From: DATATB01 sp036268995
Lineage (GTDB): Bacteria > Planctomycetota > Planctomycetia > Pirellulales > PNKZ01
DNA: 64,000 bases
NCBI GenBank assembly: GCA_036268995.1
Contig: DATATB010000026.1
Location: 61,162 to 125,161 of the forward strand
Reading direction: 5' to 3'
Made by a program: the position numbers and the translations under genes
In this document: one piece after another, positions 8,894 to 17,597 of the stretch
Layout of the letters: each line of letters opens with the position of its first letter
Numbering within the stretch: the stretch's first letter is position 1
The notes under the pieces: model-generated
The model's input: only the letters and a program-made list of their open reading frames with translations
What the model was told of the DNA's origin: nothing
The model's database searches: none

Positions 8894-9262
8894 GCTTAGA
8901 AACTCCGCTACGATAACTCAAGGCTGTTCAGGCTAGGCTACAAGCTCTTCAACGCCCGCCGGTTCAGGCGGCTTTTGGTCCCGATGAATCGTTGGCAGCC
9001 ATCCCTACGTCGGACCCAATTGCCGATGTCCCGATCGCTTCCGCACCGAAGGTCGAACCAGCGTGCGACGACCACGGCAGCAAACATAATGTGAAACGCA
9101 ATGTCATGCGGCGTGAACCAACTGCCGGCGCTGCCCGCGATGTTCGACCGAGGGAGTAGACGAATTTCAGGGACTGACATCCTGTCGAGCCTCGCTACAG
9201 CAGCGGGTTCAGAGAATGGTTGAGTTGAATTCATGCCAACCTGCAAACAGGCAGCCATCGAC

Positions 9263-9380
9263 GTTCGCCGAAGGCGAACACCGACGATGCTGACGCAGAA
9301 CCGAGCAGAGAAAACAGAAGTGCCGCTAGCGCAAGCTAGTGGCAACGGTCAGGAGATGAATGGCGTAGCAAAGCGCTACG
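9263..9380. repeat. Cluster of three hairpins
   Basis: Three palindromes lie in 118 bases. At 9263-9279, GTTCGCC and GGCGAAC flank GAA. At 9321-9344, ten-base arms TGCCGCTAGC and GCTAGTGGCA (one mismatch) enclose a GCAA tetraloop. At 9364-9380, CGTAGC and GCTACG flank AAAGC. The last hairpin directly abuts the stop codon of a 27-codon open frame at 9381. They look like REP-type intergenic repeats and no gene is evident across them. Confidence 0.65.
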
Positions 9381-9464
9381 TCACCAGCCGCCGCCATTGG
9401 TGATGAAGAGCTTGAGATAAAGCTCGTGCTCGGTGATCGGGCTGGCGTTATTGACCTGTGGCAT
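9381..9464 (-). CDS. Very short open frame, possibly a gene remnant
   Basis: A 27-codon frame from ATG at 9464 encoding a peptide that begins MPQVNNASPITEHEL and ends LFITNGGGW. The peptide is not low-complexity and looks like the tail of a protein, but I cannot assign a family. Its stop codon sits right against the hairpin at 9364-9380. No ribosome site is evident. It could be a real small protein or the last exon-like remnant of a deleted gene; confidence is low. Confidence 0.25.
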   Translation of the reverse strand: MPQVNNASPITEHELYLKLFITNGGGW

Positions 9465-9620
9465 GCGGGGTATTGTAAAGCCAACCTTCGGGAATGGGAA
9501 GGGCGAGGTTAGCCGTTAACTAGCCCCAACCTCGATGAGCATGCATGACAAATTGTCGCATCGATGGTCGTCGCCGGTGCGTTGATTGTCTTCTTTTTCA
9601 AGATCAGCTTGAACACATCA

Positions 9621-9635
9621 TTAAAGGGGTCAGAA
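9621..9635. repeat. Left arm of REP-like inverted repeat split by the IS
   Basis: TTAAAGGGGTCAGAA here is inverted at 10660-10674 as TTCTGACCCTTTTAA, with 14 of 15 bases matching. Removing the IS and one target copy restores a hairpin of about 70 bases. A related AAGGGGTC word occurs at about 55.4 kb. This kind of sequence is often associated with REP elements; no Y1 transposase is present here. Confidence 0.5.
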
Positions 9636-9671
9636 CGCGGGTTAGAACGATTTTAGAAAATCCTTCTGACC

Positions 9672-10658
9672 TGCTCTGTAGAAAACGCGCTGCCAGCTTA
9701 ACCTGCTAGCTGGAATTCGTGCGTATCAAGGAGCATGGGCAAGACGAGCAAGTCTCCGAAAGCGGTGATCACGGTAGCCTATTTGATCGGCCAGTGTGCG
9801 TTGCCGACCTACGCGCACCGGTATAGTCCCAAGAAGTTCACGCAGCCGCAACTTTTCGCTTGCCTGGTACTCAAGGAGTTCTTGCAACTCGACTACCGCA
9901 AGCTGGCGGAACTGCTCTTCGATTGCCCCGAACTGCGAGCGCCGATTCACCTGGCCGCGGTGCCGCACTTCACGACATTCCAGAAAGCGGCGCGCCGGCT
10001 GCTGAAGTCGTCGCTGGCCGAACGCCTGCTCGACAAGACCGTTCGCCTGGCCCAACTCCGCGGCCGTCTTGGCTCGTCGGTCCCATTGGCTGCCGGTGAC
10101 GGCACCGGTTGGGAGTCGCACCACGTCAGCCATTACTACGTCAAACGACGCGCAAGTTGCTCGAAATACTGGCAAAAAACCACGTATGCGCGGTTCCCCA
10201 AGGCCGGCATCCTCTGCGACTGCGCCAGCCACATGATCCTGTCGATCGTGCCTGGACGCGGCCCGGGCCCGGACATCAAGCACTTCCGCCCGCTACTGGA
10301 TCAAGGCTTGCAACGGACGCGAATTGACACGGTCGCCCTCGACGCTGGCTACGACGCGGAGCATACGCACGCCTACGCCCGACAGGAGCGTGGCGTGAGG
10401 ACGTTGATCCCGCCCTTGATCGGGCGGCGCACCGACAAACCGCCGAGCGGCTACTGGCGGCGACAAATGGCTCGGCGTCTGCACCTGACGCGCTATGGTC
10501 AGCGCTGGCAGGTGGAAACCGTGAACAGTATGCTCAAGCGGCTGATGGGGTCCGCCCTACGGGCACGTCGATACTGGAGCCAATGTCGCGAGATACTCCT
10601 GAGAGCGATCGCTCACAATGTGATGATTCTCAGGCGATCATAGGTTTTCTACAGAGCA
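9672..10658 (+). mobile_element. Intact insertion sequence, 987 bp, with TIRs and TSD
   Basis: The element is bounded by perfect 15-base terminal inverted repeats, TGCTCTGTAGAAAAC at 9672-9686 and its complement at 10644-10658. It is flanked by a 9-base direct repeat CTTCTGACC at 9663-9671 and 10659-10667, the expected target-site duplication. It carries one full-length DDE transposase gene. The perfect ends and duplication point to a recent insertion, into the arm of a pre-existing palindromic repeat. Confidence 0.93.
9735..10643 (+). CDS. IS4/IS5-type DDE transposase
   Basis: A 302-residue transposase filling the insertion sequence. Catalytic motifs of the DDE superfamily can be placed: first Asp in AAGDGTGWE (about residue 120), second Asp in VALDAGYDAEH (about 200) and the Glu in WQVETVNSMLKR (about 270). 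Before these is a helical N-terminal half with the CLVLKEFLQLDYRKL block. The C-terminal basic YWSQCREILLRAIAHN segment is typical of IS5-like enzymes. The ATG at 9735 follows AAGGAGC very closely. The stop lies one base before the right inverted repeat. There is no frameshift, so the element may be active. Confidence 0.92.
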   Translation: MGKTSKSPKAVITVAYLIGQCALPTYAHRYSPKKFTQPQLFACLVLKEFLQLDYRKLAELLFDCPELRAPIHLAAVPHFTTFQKAARRLLKSSLAERLLDKTVRLAQLRGRLGSSVPLAAGDGTGWESHHVSHYYVKRRASCSKYWQKTTYARFPKAGILCDCASHMILSIVPGRGPGPDIKHFRPLLDQGLQRTRIDTVALDAGYDAEHTHAYARQERGVRTLIPPLIGRRTDKPPSGYWRRQMARRLHLTRYGQRWQVETVNSMLKRLMGSALRARRYWSQCREILLRAIAHNVMILRRS

Positions 10659-10667
10659 CTTCTGACC

Positions 10668-11133
10668 CTTTTAATCGGCTCCTTTAATCGGCTCGGCTGG
10701 AAAAGTTGCCGTTGCGGCTATCGACCCCGCAACATGCCCGCGGCTCCGCATCCGGGCAAAGGCAACTAAAACGCCCGCGTCACGCGCCACACCTTTGTCC
10801 CGCCAGTCACGTGGAGAGGATGCCCCCCATCCGATGGCCGAGCTTCCGCGCGTCTCAGCGTGCTGTGTCTTGAGCCGAAATAGCAACTGCCTTCATTCTC
10901 GCGGTGCTTGGCGATCAACGGTCGGGGGCGATCGTAAGAACTCCCGGTCGCTTTGTGACGCCCAAACGCGAGATGCACGGCCGTAACGTTTTTGCCGGCC
11001 ATTCTGTCGAGGCAGGTTGTGCTCGGCGGTTCGCAATTGCTTCGGTTGACGATTCCGGTCGCCGATAGCGGATATTGCGTCGGGTCGCGCGGCATGATCG
11101 CGACCATCGTTACTTAACGACACGGAGTTTCCG
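10668..11133. other. Intergenic stretch, no gene supported
   Basis: About 465 bases between the insertion sequence and the beta-barrel gene. Short open frames exist on both strands but none has a recognisable product or ribosome site. The right arm of the split repeat (to 10674) and a repeated TTTAATCGGCT word lie at the left end. A TTGACG hexamer at 11045 could be part of a promoter for the beta-barrel gene, but no convincing -10 accompanies it. Confidence 0.5.
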
Positions 11134-11136
11134 GTG

Positions 11137-12318
11137 ATGGCTTCCCCATTGCGCATCTTTACTGGGATCTTCGCACTGCTGTGGCTCGCGACGCAGATTG
11201 CCCGCGCCGACGATGGTGCGATCGTACCCGCCCTTGGTGTCTCCTCGTACACCGGGACGGCTGGTCAAGAGACGATCGCCCCAGCGGACTCCGGCGCGAT
11301 TTTCCCTGCGAGCAGCGACTCCTCGGAAGACGAGGCCGCGTTCAACGCGGTCCCGGAATCTGGCACCCCCGCAGTTAGGGTCGCCCAACCCCCATTGGCC
11401 GACGGCCCCAGCAGCGACCCGGGCGACGGTGAACGGTGGCTCCGCACGTTCTCCGCAGCCAGCAGCGCACCCAAATGGAGCGTCAACGTCGGCGCCCTCA
11501 TTCTCGAGCGCAGCAATCCTCAACCCGCGCAGATCATCCATCCGATAGGCAGTACCGCCACGATTTCCAATGCGAGCGACTTTTCTTTCAACTCGGTCTC
11601 GGCGGCGCCGGACATTACGGTCTTCCGCCGCCTCCGCTGGGGCGGTCGCCTGCAGTTTCGCTACTTCGGTGGATTCGACTGGACGACCGGGGCTAACTAC
11701 GGAGCTGTAGGCAACGTTCAAATCGGATCGGAACCGAACTTCGGTGCGACGGGGTTAACCGGCACCTACGTCTCACAGCTGAGCAGCAACTTCGAGCTCA
11801 ATTGGGTGCGCCCCCTCGGCGATCGCATCGCGTTCCTTACCGGCTTCCGCACGCTGCAAGTGAACGAGGTGCTCGACTACCACATCACCTTTCCCGCCTT
11901 CAATGCTGACTACACCTGGAAAGAGGCCAACCAACTGTACGGCGGCCAGTTTGGCTGCCTGGCCGAACTTTGGCGGCTGAACAGCCGGTTGTCGGTAACC
12001 GGAACGTTCAAGGGGGGCATCTATGGAAACAGCGCGAGTAACGTCTACAGCTTAGTCACCTCGACCGGTGCTTTCATTCCCGGCGGCGCAGTCGGAAGCC
12101 AAACGTCCTTCGTCGGTGAGCTTGGCTTAAATGCAGCCTTCCGCCTCACCCCGCACCTCTCGCTCTACGGCGGGTATCAAGTGATGTGGGTCGACGGCCT
12201 GGCACTGGCCACCGATCAGGCTGCAGCCGCGACGGCCAAAGGTACCCAGAACGCAATCACCACCGCCGGCGACTTGTTTTACTTCGGTGCCAGGACCGGA
12301 CTGAGAATCACCTGGTAA
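11137..12318 (+). CDS. BBP7-type outer-membrane beta-barrel protein
   Basis: A 393-residue protein with a signal peptide (about residues 1-24, ending QIARADD), a low-complexity Ala/Ser/Pro linker to about residue 100 and then alternating amphipathic strands to the C-terminus. Aromatic strand ends such as LQFRYFGGFDWT, DRIAFLTGFRTL, LSLYGGYQVMWVDGL and LFYFGARTGLRITW are typical. This fits the BBP7 family of planctomycete outer-membrane beta-barrels. The family's function is unknown; a porin or structural role is likely. An in-frame GTG directly precedes the ATG used. The gene is monocistronic. Confidence 0.85.
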   Translation: MASPLRIFTGIFALLWLATQIARADDGAIVPALGVSSYTGTAGQETIAPADSGAIFPASSDSSEDEAAFNAVPESGTPAVRVAQPPLADGPSSDPGDGERWLRTFSAASSAPKWSVNVGALILERSNPQPAQIIHPIGSTATISNASDFSFNSVSAAPDITVFRRLRWGGRLQFRYFGGFDWTTGANYGAVGNVQIGSEPNFGATGLTGTYVSQLSSNFELNWVRPLGDRIAFLTGFRTLQVNEVLDYHITFPAFNADYTWKEANQLYGGQFGCLAELWRLNSRLSVTGTFKGGIYGNSASNVYSLVTSTGAFIPGGAVGSQTSFVGELGLNAAFRLTPHLSLYGGYQVMWVDGLALATDQAAAATAKGTQNAITTAGDLFYFGARTGLRITW

Positions 12319-12471
12319 TCGCGCGAGCGGAGCACGGCTAGAGACCGCCGGCGGCTACAAGTTCATCGCCCGGGCGGCCTTCACAACTCGACGACATTGA
12401 CTTTGGTCGTTGGTTGTAATATATTTCAACGTTTGGCCCAATGAGTTGTCGAGTCATGGCGGCCGGCAGCG

Positions 12472-12744
12472 ATGACGTTTTTCGAGCAAATCATTTGGGA
12501 TCTTGAAAACGACCCGAACGGCAACGTGCAACATCTCGCCCGGCACCACGTCACGCCCGACGAAGCGGAAGAAGTTCTGATCGACCCTCGCAGCATCACG
12601 ACCATCAGTAAGTCGAGCGGCGAGCAAATCACGTTCGGCTATACCGGGGCCGGGCGATACCTGGCCGTCGCCTGGCAAATGGTTTCTGACGACCCGTTGA
12701 TTGCGCGACCGATTACAGCGTTCGACCCGAACCGAGGCGAATAG
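12472..12744 (+). CDS. BrnT/DUF4258-like putative toxin
   Basis: A 90-residue protein with the pattern IIWDLENDPNGNVQHLARHHVTPDEAEEVL, a conserved IDPRS turn and a final GYTGAGRYLAVAWQMV sheet. That is the layout of BrnT-like RelE-fold toxins and DUF4258 relatives. It is followed after 45 bases by an XRE-family regulator gene, the usual order for this type of pair (toxin first, DNA-binding antitoxin second). RelE-fold toxins are typically ribonucleases; activity here is inferred only from family and context. Confidence 0.75.
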   Translation: MTFFEQIIWDLENDPNGNVQHLARHHVTPDEAEEVLIDPRSITTISKSSGEQITFGYTGAGRYLAVAWQMVSDDPLIARPITAFDPNRGE

Positions 12745-12789
12745 GCAAGTCGACAGCGGACGGCAGGCAAACACCCGAGATTATTAGAA

Positions 12790-13254
12790 ATGGCTAAGCA
12801 ATCGCCGAAACGACAGTCGAAGAGGCAATCGAAACGGCTGGAGAAGCAGCCGGCAGTTCAGCGGCCGAAGCGGACCATCCGCGATCGACGGCTGACCAAA
12901 GCAGAAATCGCAGCCGACAACGCCGTCCGCAAGAAGTTCCGTGGCAAGCCCAGCCTCAAGTCGCTGCTGGCATCCGGCGACTTTACCGATCCGATGCCGA
13001 CCACGGATTACGTCGCGCTGGTCAAGGTCATGGCCCGGCTAAAGCAGGCCCGGACCTCGCAAAAGATCAGCTTGAACGAACTGGCCCAGCGAACCGGCAT
13101 CGATAAAGGGACGATCAGCAAGCTGGAGAACGGAGTGTTCGACAACCCGACGATCGGGACTATTCAGCGGTACGCCAGCGCCATCGGAAAGGGGATCGTG
13201 GTCGGGGTGATTGACTTGCCGGCCGGCGGTGCTGAGGACTATGCCGCCGGGTGA
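12790..13254 (+). CDS. XRE-family helix-turn-helix protein, putative antitoxin
   Basis: A 154-residue protein. The first 40 residues are a very basic Lys/Arg/Gln stretch. Then comes a segment with NAVRKKFRGKPSLKSLLASGDF and PMPTTDYVALVKVMARLK, and a C-terminal Cro/CI-type HTH (about residues 93-145) with LAQRTGIDKGTISKLENG as recognition helices. The leader plus HTH arrangement is common in antitoxins paired with BrnT-like toxins. It is 45 bases downstream of the putative toxin on the same strand and probably autoregulates the pair. ATG at 12790 is used; a later start would lose only the basic leader. Confidence 0.8.
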   Translation: MAKQSPKRQSKRQSKRLEKQPAVQRPKRTIRDRRLTKAEIAADNAVRKKFRGKPSLKSLLASGDFTDPMPTTDYVALVKVMARLKQARTSQKISLNELAQRTGIDKGTISKLENGVFDNPTIGTIQRYASAIGKGIVVGVIDLPAGGAEDYAAG

Positions 13255-13382
13255 ATGGCCGCTCGACGGCCGGTCCGCCGAAGTGGCCCGGGCGACTGAG
13301 TACTCACCTAGTGCTCAAGGCCCGGGCAAAAGATCGTAAAACGTGCGTTTTCGACCGCCCTGGCGGCCGGTGCGATGTCATG

Positions 13383-13420
13383 AAAAAACCCCAGGAAACG
13401 CCGTGTTTCCCGGGGTTTTT
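13383..13420. terminator. Bidirectional intrinsic terminator
   Basis: A run of six A and CCCC-A-GGAAAC pairs with GTTTCC-C-GGGG and five T around a short loop, one A/C mismatch only. The stem is followed by T on either strand. It lies six bases beyond the 3' end of the tRNA gene on the minus strand and about 130 bases after the XRE gene on the plus strand, so it can stop both. Confidence 0.85.
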
Positions 13421-13426
13421 GGCTAC

Positions 13427-13499
13427 TACCCCTACGGGGAGTCGAACCCCGGTTTTCGGACTGAGAACCCGACGTCCTGGGCCACTAGACGATAGGGGC
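13427..13499 (-). tRNA. tRNA-Glu (anticodon CTC)
   Basis: A 73-base cloverleaf on the minus strand. It has a seven-pair acceptor stem GCCCCTA/TAGGGGT with a G-U at the first pair, a D arm with AGTGGCCCAGGAC, an anticodon stem TCGGG/TCCGA with loop TTCTCAG giving anticodon CTC, a four-base variable loop and a T arm CGGGG-TTCGACT-CCCCG. The discriminator is A and CCA is not encoded. The terminator-like hairpin follows at once. The D arm and overall pattern match bacterial tRNA-Glu. Confidence 0.95.
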
Positions 13500-13585
13500 A
13501 TGTGTGGCAATCGCGGGCAGCCGGAATCACGCAAGGCTTGACGCTTGATGGCCAGGCCCTATCCGCTTGCTGCCGAACCCTTTTA

Positions 13586-15301
13586 CTACCGAACGGCCGG
13601 CCCACTGTCAACCGGCACGCGGTCAATGGGCATGCGATCGGCCGGCGGGCGATCAGCCGGCGCGGGGTCGATGGAGCCCGTGGGCTCGTCATGCGGCAGG
13701 CGATGTGTCCAGTCATCCCATTCTTTGGCCTGTTTTTCGTCGAGCACGCGGCGATTGGCGGCCAAGGGGTAGAGCATCAGCCGGCTGAGCCGGGGATCAA
13801 GGTCGGAACGCAAGGGAGCTAATTCGGCCAATAGCCGGGCTGATTGCTCGTGATGGCCCTGGAGTGTCAGTACGATGCTCTCGCCGGCCAGGCCGAATGC
13901 CCGCAGGCTGCGCGCCGAGAGGGTGCTGGTGCCGGCGCCCGGATTGGGGCCGCGCCGGCCGCGCAGGTCGGGCTGTGAAAGTGGCGTGGCGGCCAAGGCC
14001 CGGAATAATTCGAGCGCTTCGGGCAGCCGGTTTTGCTGCAAGTAATAGAGCGCCAACTCCTGGTGCGAACGGGCGACGTAAAACGTGGACTGGGGAAAAT
14101 ATTCGGCCACGCTCTTGAGCCAGGCATCGCGGTCGGTCGCTTGCAGTTGGGCAAAGAAAAATTGCGAGTCGGCCGATTGCTCGCGCGGCACCGTCGGCGG
14201 GCGGGCATCGGCCAGCAGATACGGCTGCCGCATCCAGCGGGCTGCGGCGCCTCCGACCAAAAAAGCCGCAACCAGCGCGGCTGCAATCAGCCCGCGACGC
14301 CGCCGGCGCCGGACAATGGCCAAGGCCTCGGTCTTCATCACCGCAGCCAACTGCTGCGTCGCGTGCGTGCGGCTGGCAGGAGCCGGCTGCAATTGCTCGT
14401 CGATTTCCAACTGCCGCCACCAATCGTCTTCGGCCGGCACGATGGCCAGCGACCGAAGATCGGCCAGCAGTTCGCGAGCAGTCTGATAGCGCTGGCCGGG
14501 GTCTTTGGCCAGCAGCGTGTGGACGATGCGGCACAGGCCGGCGGGCAACTCGGGGCGGAGTTCTTCGAGCCGCCGCGGCGGATTCTGCAAATGCTGAATG
14601 GCGACGCTGAGCGCCGTGTCGCCTTTGAACGGCGGCTCGCCGGCCAGCATCTGGTAGCACGTGACGCCGAACGAATACAGATCGCTGCGCGGATCGACCC
14701 GGCGGCCTTCGACCTGCTCGGGGCTCATGTACAGCGGCGTGCCCATCGTCACGCCCACCTGCGTGAGGTTCAACTCGCTGGCTCCGCTGAGCCGTGCGAG
14801 GCCGAAGTCGGCCACTTTCACCTCGCCCTCGCGGGTGATCATGATGTTCTCGGGCTTGATGTCGCGATGCACGATGCCACAGGCGGCCGCCTTTTCCAGG
14901 GCCAAGGCCACCTGGCGCGCGATCAGCACGGCCAGTTGCGGCTCGAGCGGGCCGCGGCGCTCGACCAGGTCGCGGAGATTTTGCCCGGCGACATATTCCT
15001 GCGCGATGAAATGCAAGCCGTCCTGGAAGCCGACTTCGAAGATCTGCACGATGTTGGCATGCACCAGCGCGGCGGCGGACTGGGCCTCGTTATGAAAACG
15101 GGCCACGAAGGTGGCGTCGCCGCTGAGCTGCGGCTTGAGCACCTTCACGGCCACCTGCCGGCGGAGCGACTGCTGCGTGGCCAGATAAACCTCGGCCATC
15201 GCGCCGGAGCCCAACAGCCGCAGCAGGCAAAAGTCGCCCAAATGGCGGCCCGACAGGTCGGCGCTGGGAGCTTCGGCCGGTGGAGGCGTGCCCTGGCTCA
15301 T
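13586..15301 (-). CDS. Transmembrane Ser/Thr protein kinase
   Basis: A 571-residue PknB-like kinase. Landmarks are glycine loop GSGAMAEVY (31-39), Lys53 in VAVKV, HRDIKPEN from His145, DFGLAR from Asp165, GTPLYMSPEQ (187-196) and DLYSFGV. A basic RRRRRRG patch precedes one membrane helix (about 337-354). The remaining 215 residues are outside and contain helical repeats resembling TPRs, ending in a Pro/Asp-rich tail built from DRPPADRMPIDRVPVD-like units. It is complete, unlike the kinase at 6 kb. It is preceded by the hybrid histidine kinase on the same strand, but a 120-base gap and separate start suggest its own unit. The target is unknown. Confidence 0.93.
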   Translation of the reverse strand: MSQGTPPPAEAPSADLSGRHLGDFCLLRLLGSGAMAEVYLATQQSLRRQVAVKVLKPQLSGDATFVARFHNEAQSAAALVHANIVQIFEVGFQDGLHFIAQEYVAGQNLRDLVERRGPLEPQLAVLIARQVALALEKAAACGIVHRDIKPENIMITREGEVKVADFGLARLSGASELNLTQVGVTMGTPLYMSPEQVEGRRVDPRSDLYSFGVTCYQMLAGEPPFKGDTALSVAIQHLQNPPRRLEELRPELPAGLCRIVHTLLAKDPGQRYQTARELLADLRSLAIVPAEDDWWRQLEIDEQLQPAPASRTHATQQLAAVMKTEALAIVRRRRRRGLIAAALVAAFLVGGAAARWMRQPYLLADARPPTVPREQSADSQFFFAQLQATDRDAWLKSVAEYFPQSTFYVARSHQELALYYLQQNRLPEALELFRALAATPLSQPDLRGRRGPNPGAGTSTLSARSLRAFGLAGESIVLTLQGHHEQSARLLAELAPLRSDLDPRLSRLMLYPLAANRRVLDEKQAKEWDDWTHRLPHDEPTGSIDPAPADRPPADRMPIDRVPVDSGPAVR

Positions 15302-15421
15302 GCGGTTTGGAAAGCGGCGGTTTGACGGACGGGCTTAAGGATTCAGTATGCGGCACCGGCCGGCGGTTGACAATCTGGCCCCCATCGACCGCAGTCATTG
15401 GGCTTAGACGTGCGTGCGATT

Positions 15422-17590
15422 CTAGCCGGCCGGGACGTGCTGACCGCGGACCAGGGCGTAGAGCGTGCTGGGCATGACGGGCTTGGTCAGATAATGATCG
15501 AAGCCGGCTTCCGCCCCGAGGCGCACATTTTCTGGCAGCCCGTAGCCAGTGAGCGCGATCAAGCGCGGCTGGTGGACCTGCAGCTGGCGCACGCGGCGGG
15601 CCACTTCGTAACCGTCCATGCCTGGCAGCCCGATGTCCATGAGCACGACGTCGGGATGCAGCTTCTCGATCGCCGACAGGGCGGCGGGGCCGTCGTAGAC
15701 GACATGGCAGGTGAGCCCCAGCCGCTCGAGCAGCAGGACCAACGTTTTTGCGACGTCTTGGTTGTCTTCCACGACTAGCACATGCGAGTTCGCCATGGCG
15801 CCGGGCAAGGCATCGGTGAAACCGGGCTCCGATTTCAAGGCCGCGTCCGGCGGGCTGGCTGGGCAGGGCAGCGTGACGACGAACTGGCTCCCCTGGCCGG
15901 GCCCCGCGCTGTGGACGTCGATGGTGCCGCCATGCAACTCGATCAGGCTCTTGGCCATCGTCAGCCCGATGCCCAAGCCGCCTTGCGCTCGATCGGCCGA
16001 TCGTTCGCCCTGCACGAAGATATCGAAGACATGCTCGATGAGTTCGGGCGCGAGGCCGTCGCCATTGTCGCGGACGATCAGCCGGGCGGTGACTGAGTCG
16101 TGCTCGAGCCGCAATTCGATCTGGCCGCCGCAAGGCGTGTATTTGGCGGCATTGCTCAACAGATTGATGAGCACCTGCTCGATGCGGGTAGCATCGACAT
16201 CGGCAATGACCGGGCCGTCGGGCACTGAAATGTTCAGAAGCTGCTTACGCGCGTGCAACAGGGTTTCCACGACGCTGGCCGCCCGGCGCACGATCTCGGC
16301 CAGGTCGACCGGCTTGCGGCGCAGGGCGATCTTGCCCCGCACCACGCGCGAAACGTCCAGCAAATCGTCGACCATCCGCGTCATCGTATCTAGTTGCCGG
16401 GCGATGATTTGCCGAGCCTGGATGATTTCGCGGCTGGCGGTGTCCTCGAATTGCAGCATGGCGACTGCACCGGCGCAGGCGGCCAGCGGATTGCGCAGCT
16501 CGTGCCCGAGCATGGCCAGGAATTCGTCCTTGCGGCGGCTGGTTTCCTGCATGGCATGTTCGTACTGCTTGTGCGAGCTGATGTCGGTCGAGGTGCCGAA
16601 CCAGCGGACGATCGTCTGGTCGCTGCGCACGGGCACGGCCAGGCCCAAATGCCAGACGTACTTGCCCGAGGCATGGTCCAGCAGGCGATATTGGATTTCC
16701 AACGGATCGCCGCTGGAGCGCGCCATTTGCCAGGCTTTTTCCAACGGCGGCGCATCATCGGGATGAATCACGCGGCGCCAGGAGCCGGGCTCGGAGCTTT
16801 CTTCGAAGCTCAAGCCCGTCAGCTCGAACCAGCGCCGATTCAGATATTCCAACCGCCCGTCGTTATCGCTGATCCAAACGATATGCGGAATGGCGTCGGC
16901 CAGATGGCGAAACCGCTCTTCGCTGGCACGCAATGCCTGCTCGGCACTGCGTCGCTCCTGCACTTCCAACTCCAACGCGGCGTTGGCCTGCTCCAGCTCG
17001 TGCGTCCGCTCGCGAACTCGGGCTTCGAGGTCGGCATTTAGCAGTCGGACTTCCGCTTCGGCTGCTTTGCGGCCGGCCAGATCGACGAGCACGGTGCGGA
17101 ATTGCAAGTCCCCCGTTAGCGGATCCAAGGCCCGCACGGAGAGCAGTTGAACCGGCAACCCTCGCCCTGAGCGACTTTGAACCTGCAATTCGGTCGACCA
17201 AGGGCTGCAACCCTGTCGGCAATTGCGGAGATGATCGAGGAATGCCCGACGATTGTCGGCGGCAACGAATTGAGCGAAAGGCAAGCCCGCGACCGTCTTA
17301 CGATCGCATTCCAGCAAGCTGGCACCTGTCAGGTTCAGGTCATCGACGATGCCGCTGGTGGTGAGCGTGACATAGGGCAGCGGGGCGAAATCGTACAGAT
17401 CGGCGTAGCGATCGCGTGAAATTTCGAGTTCGGACTGTGCCGCCAGCAATTGTTCGGTTTGCAGGCTGATTTCTTCGCGGTAAGTCCGCAGTTCGTGCTC
17501 GGTCTCGGCCGCCGCGCGGCGCAGCAATTCCAACTCGCGCGTCAATTCGGCTAGCGTCTGTCGAGTCAGATTGTCAGGCATGGTCGGCAT
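15422..17590 (-). CDS. PAS-domain hybrid histidine kinase with receiver
   Basis: A 722-residue cytoplasmic hybrid kinase. Order: coiled coil (about 5-60), PAS (about 65-165, with DFAPLPYVTL), second coiled coil, PAS/PAC (about 225-345, with SDNDGRLEYLNRRWFELTG), HisKA with the H-box LGHELRNPL (His363), HATPase with LINLLSNAAKYT, DNGDGL and GGLGIGL, and a C-terminal receiver with VVEDNQDVAK, phosphoacceptor Asp652 in LMDIGLPGMDG and LTKPV. No membrane segment. The frame is open further upstream but that part overlaps the CheB/CheR gene; ATG at 17590, eight bases after that gene's stop, is the sensible start, with another ATG at 17581. Probably co-transcribed with the CheB/CheR fusion. Confidence 0.93.
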   Translation of the reverse strand: MPTMPDNLTRQTLAELTRELELLRRAAAETEHELRTYREEISLQTEQLLAAQSELEISRDRYADLYDFAPLPYVTLTTSGIVDDLNLTGASLLECDRKTVAGLPFAQFVAADNRRAFLDHLRNCRQGCSPWSTELQVQSRSGRGLPVQLLSVRALDPLTGDLQFRTVLVDLAGRKAAEAEVRLLNADLEARVRERTHELEQANAALELEVQERRSAEQALRASEERFRHLADAIPHIVWISDNDGRLEYLNRRWFELTGLSFEESSEPGSWRRVIHPDDAPPLEKAWQMARSSGDPLEIQYRLLDHASGKYVWHLGLAVPVRSDQTIVRWFGTSTDISSHKQYEHAMQETSRRKDEFLAMLGHELRNPLAACAGAVAMLQFEDTASREIIQARQIIARQLDTMTRMVDDLLDVSRVVRGKIALRRKPVDLAEIVRRAASVVETLLHARKQLLNISVPDGPVIADVDATRIEQVLINLLSNAAKYTPCGGQIELRLEHDSVTARLIVRDNGDGLAPELIEHVFDIFVQGERSADRAQGGLGIGLTMAKSLIELHGGTIDVHSAGPGQGSQFVVTLPCPASPPDAALKSEPGFTDALPGAMANSHVLVVEDNQDVAKTLVLLLERLGLTCHVVYDGPAALSAIEKLHPDVVLMDIGLPGMDGYEVARRVRQLQVHQPRLIALTGYGLPENVRLGAEAGFDHYLTKPVMPSTLYALVRGQHVPAG

Positions 17591-17597
17591 CCGTCGA

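Noticed and set aside
8938..9345. Open frame of 135 codons on the minus strand
   Set aside because: No recognisable domain, odd composition, no ribosome site, and it runs across two of the hairpins; more likely non-coding.
13600..13680. GC-rich repeats near the tRNA as a mobile-element end
   Set aside because: They encode the Pro/Asp-rich tail of the kinase; no attachment-site duplication of the tRNA 3' end was found.
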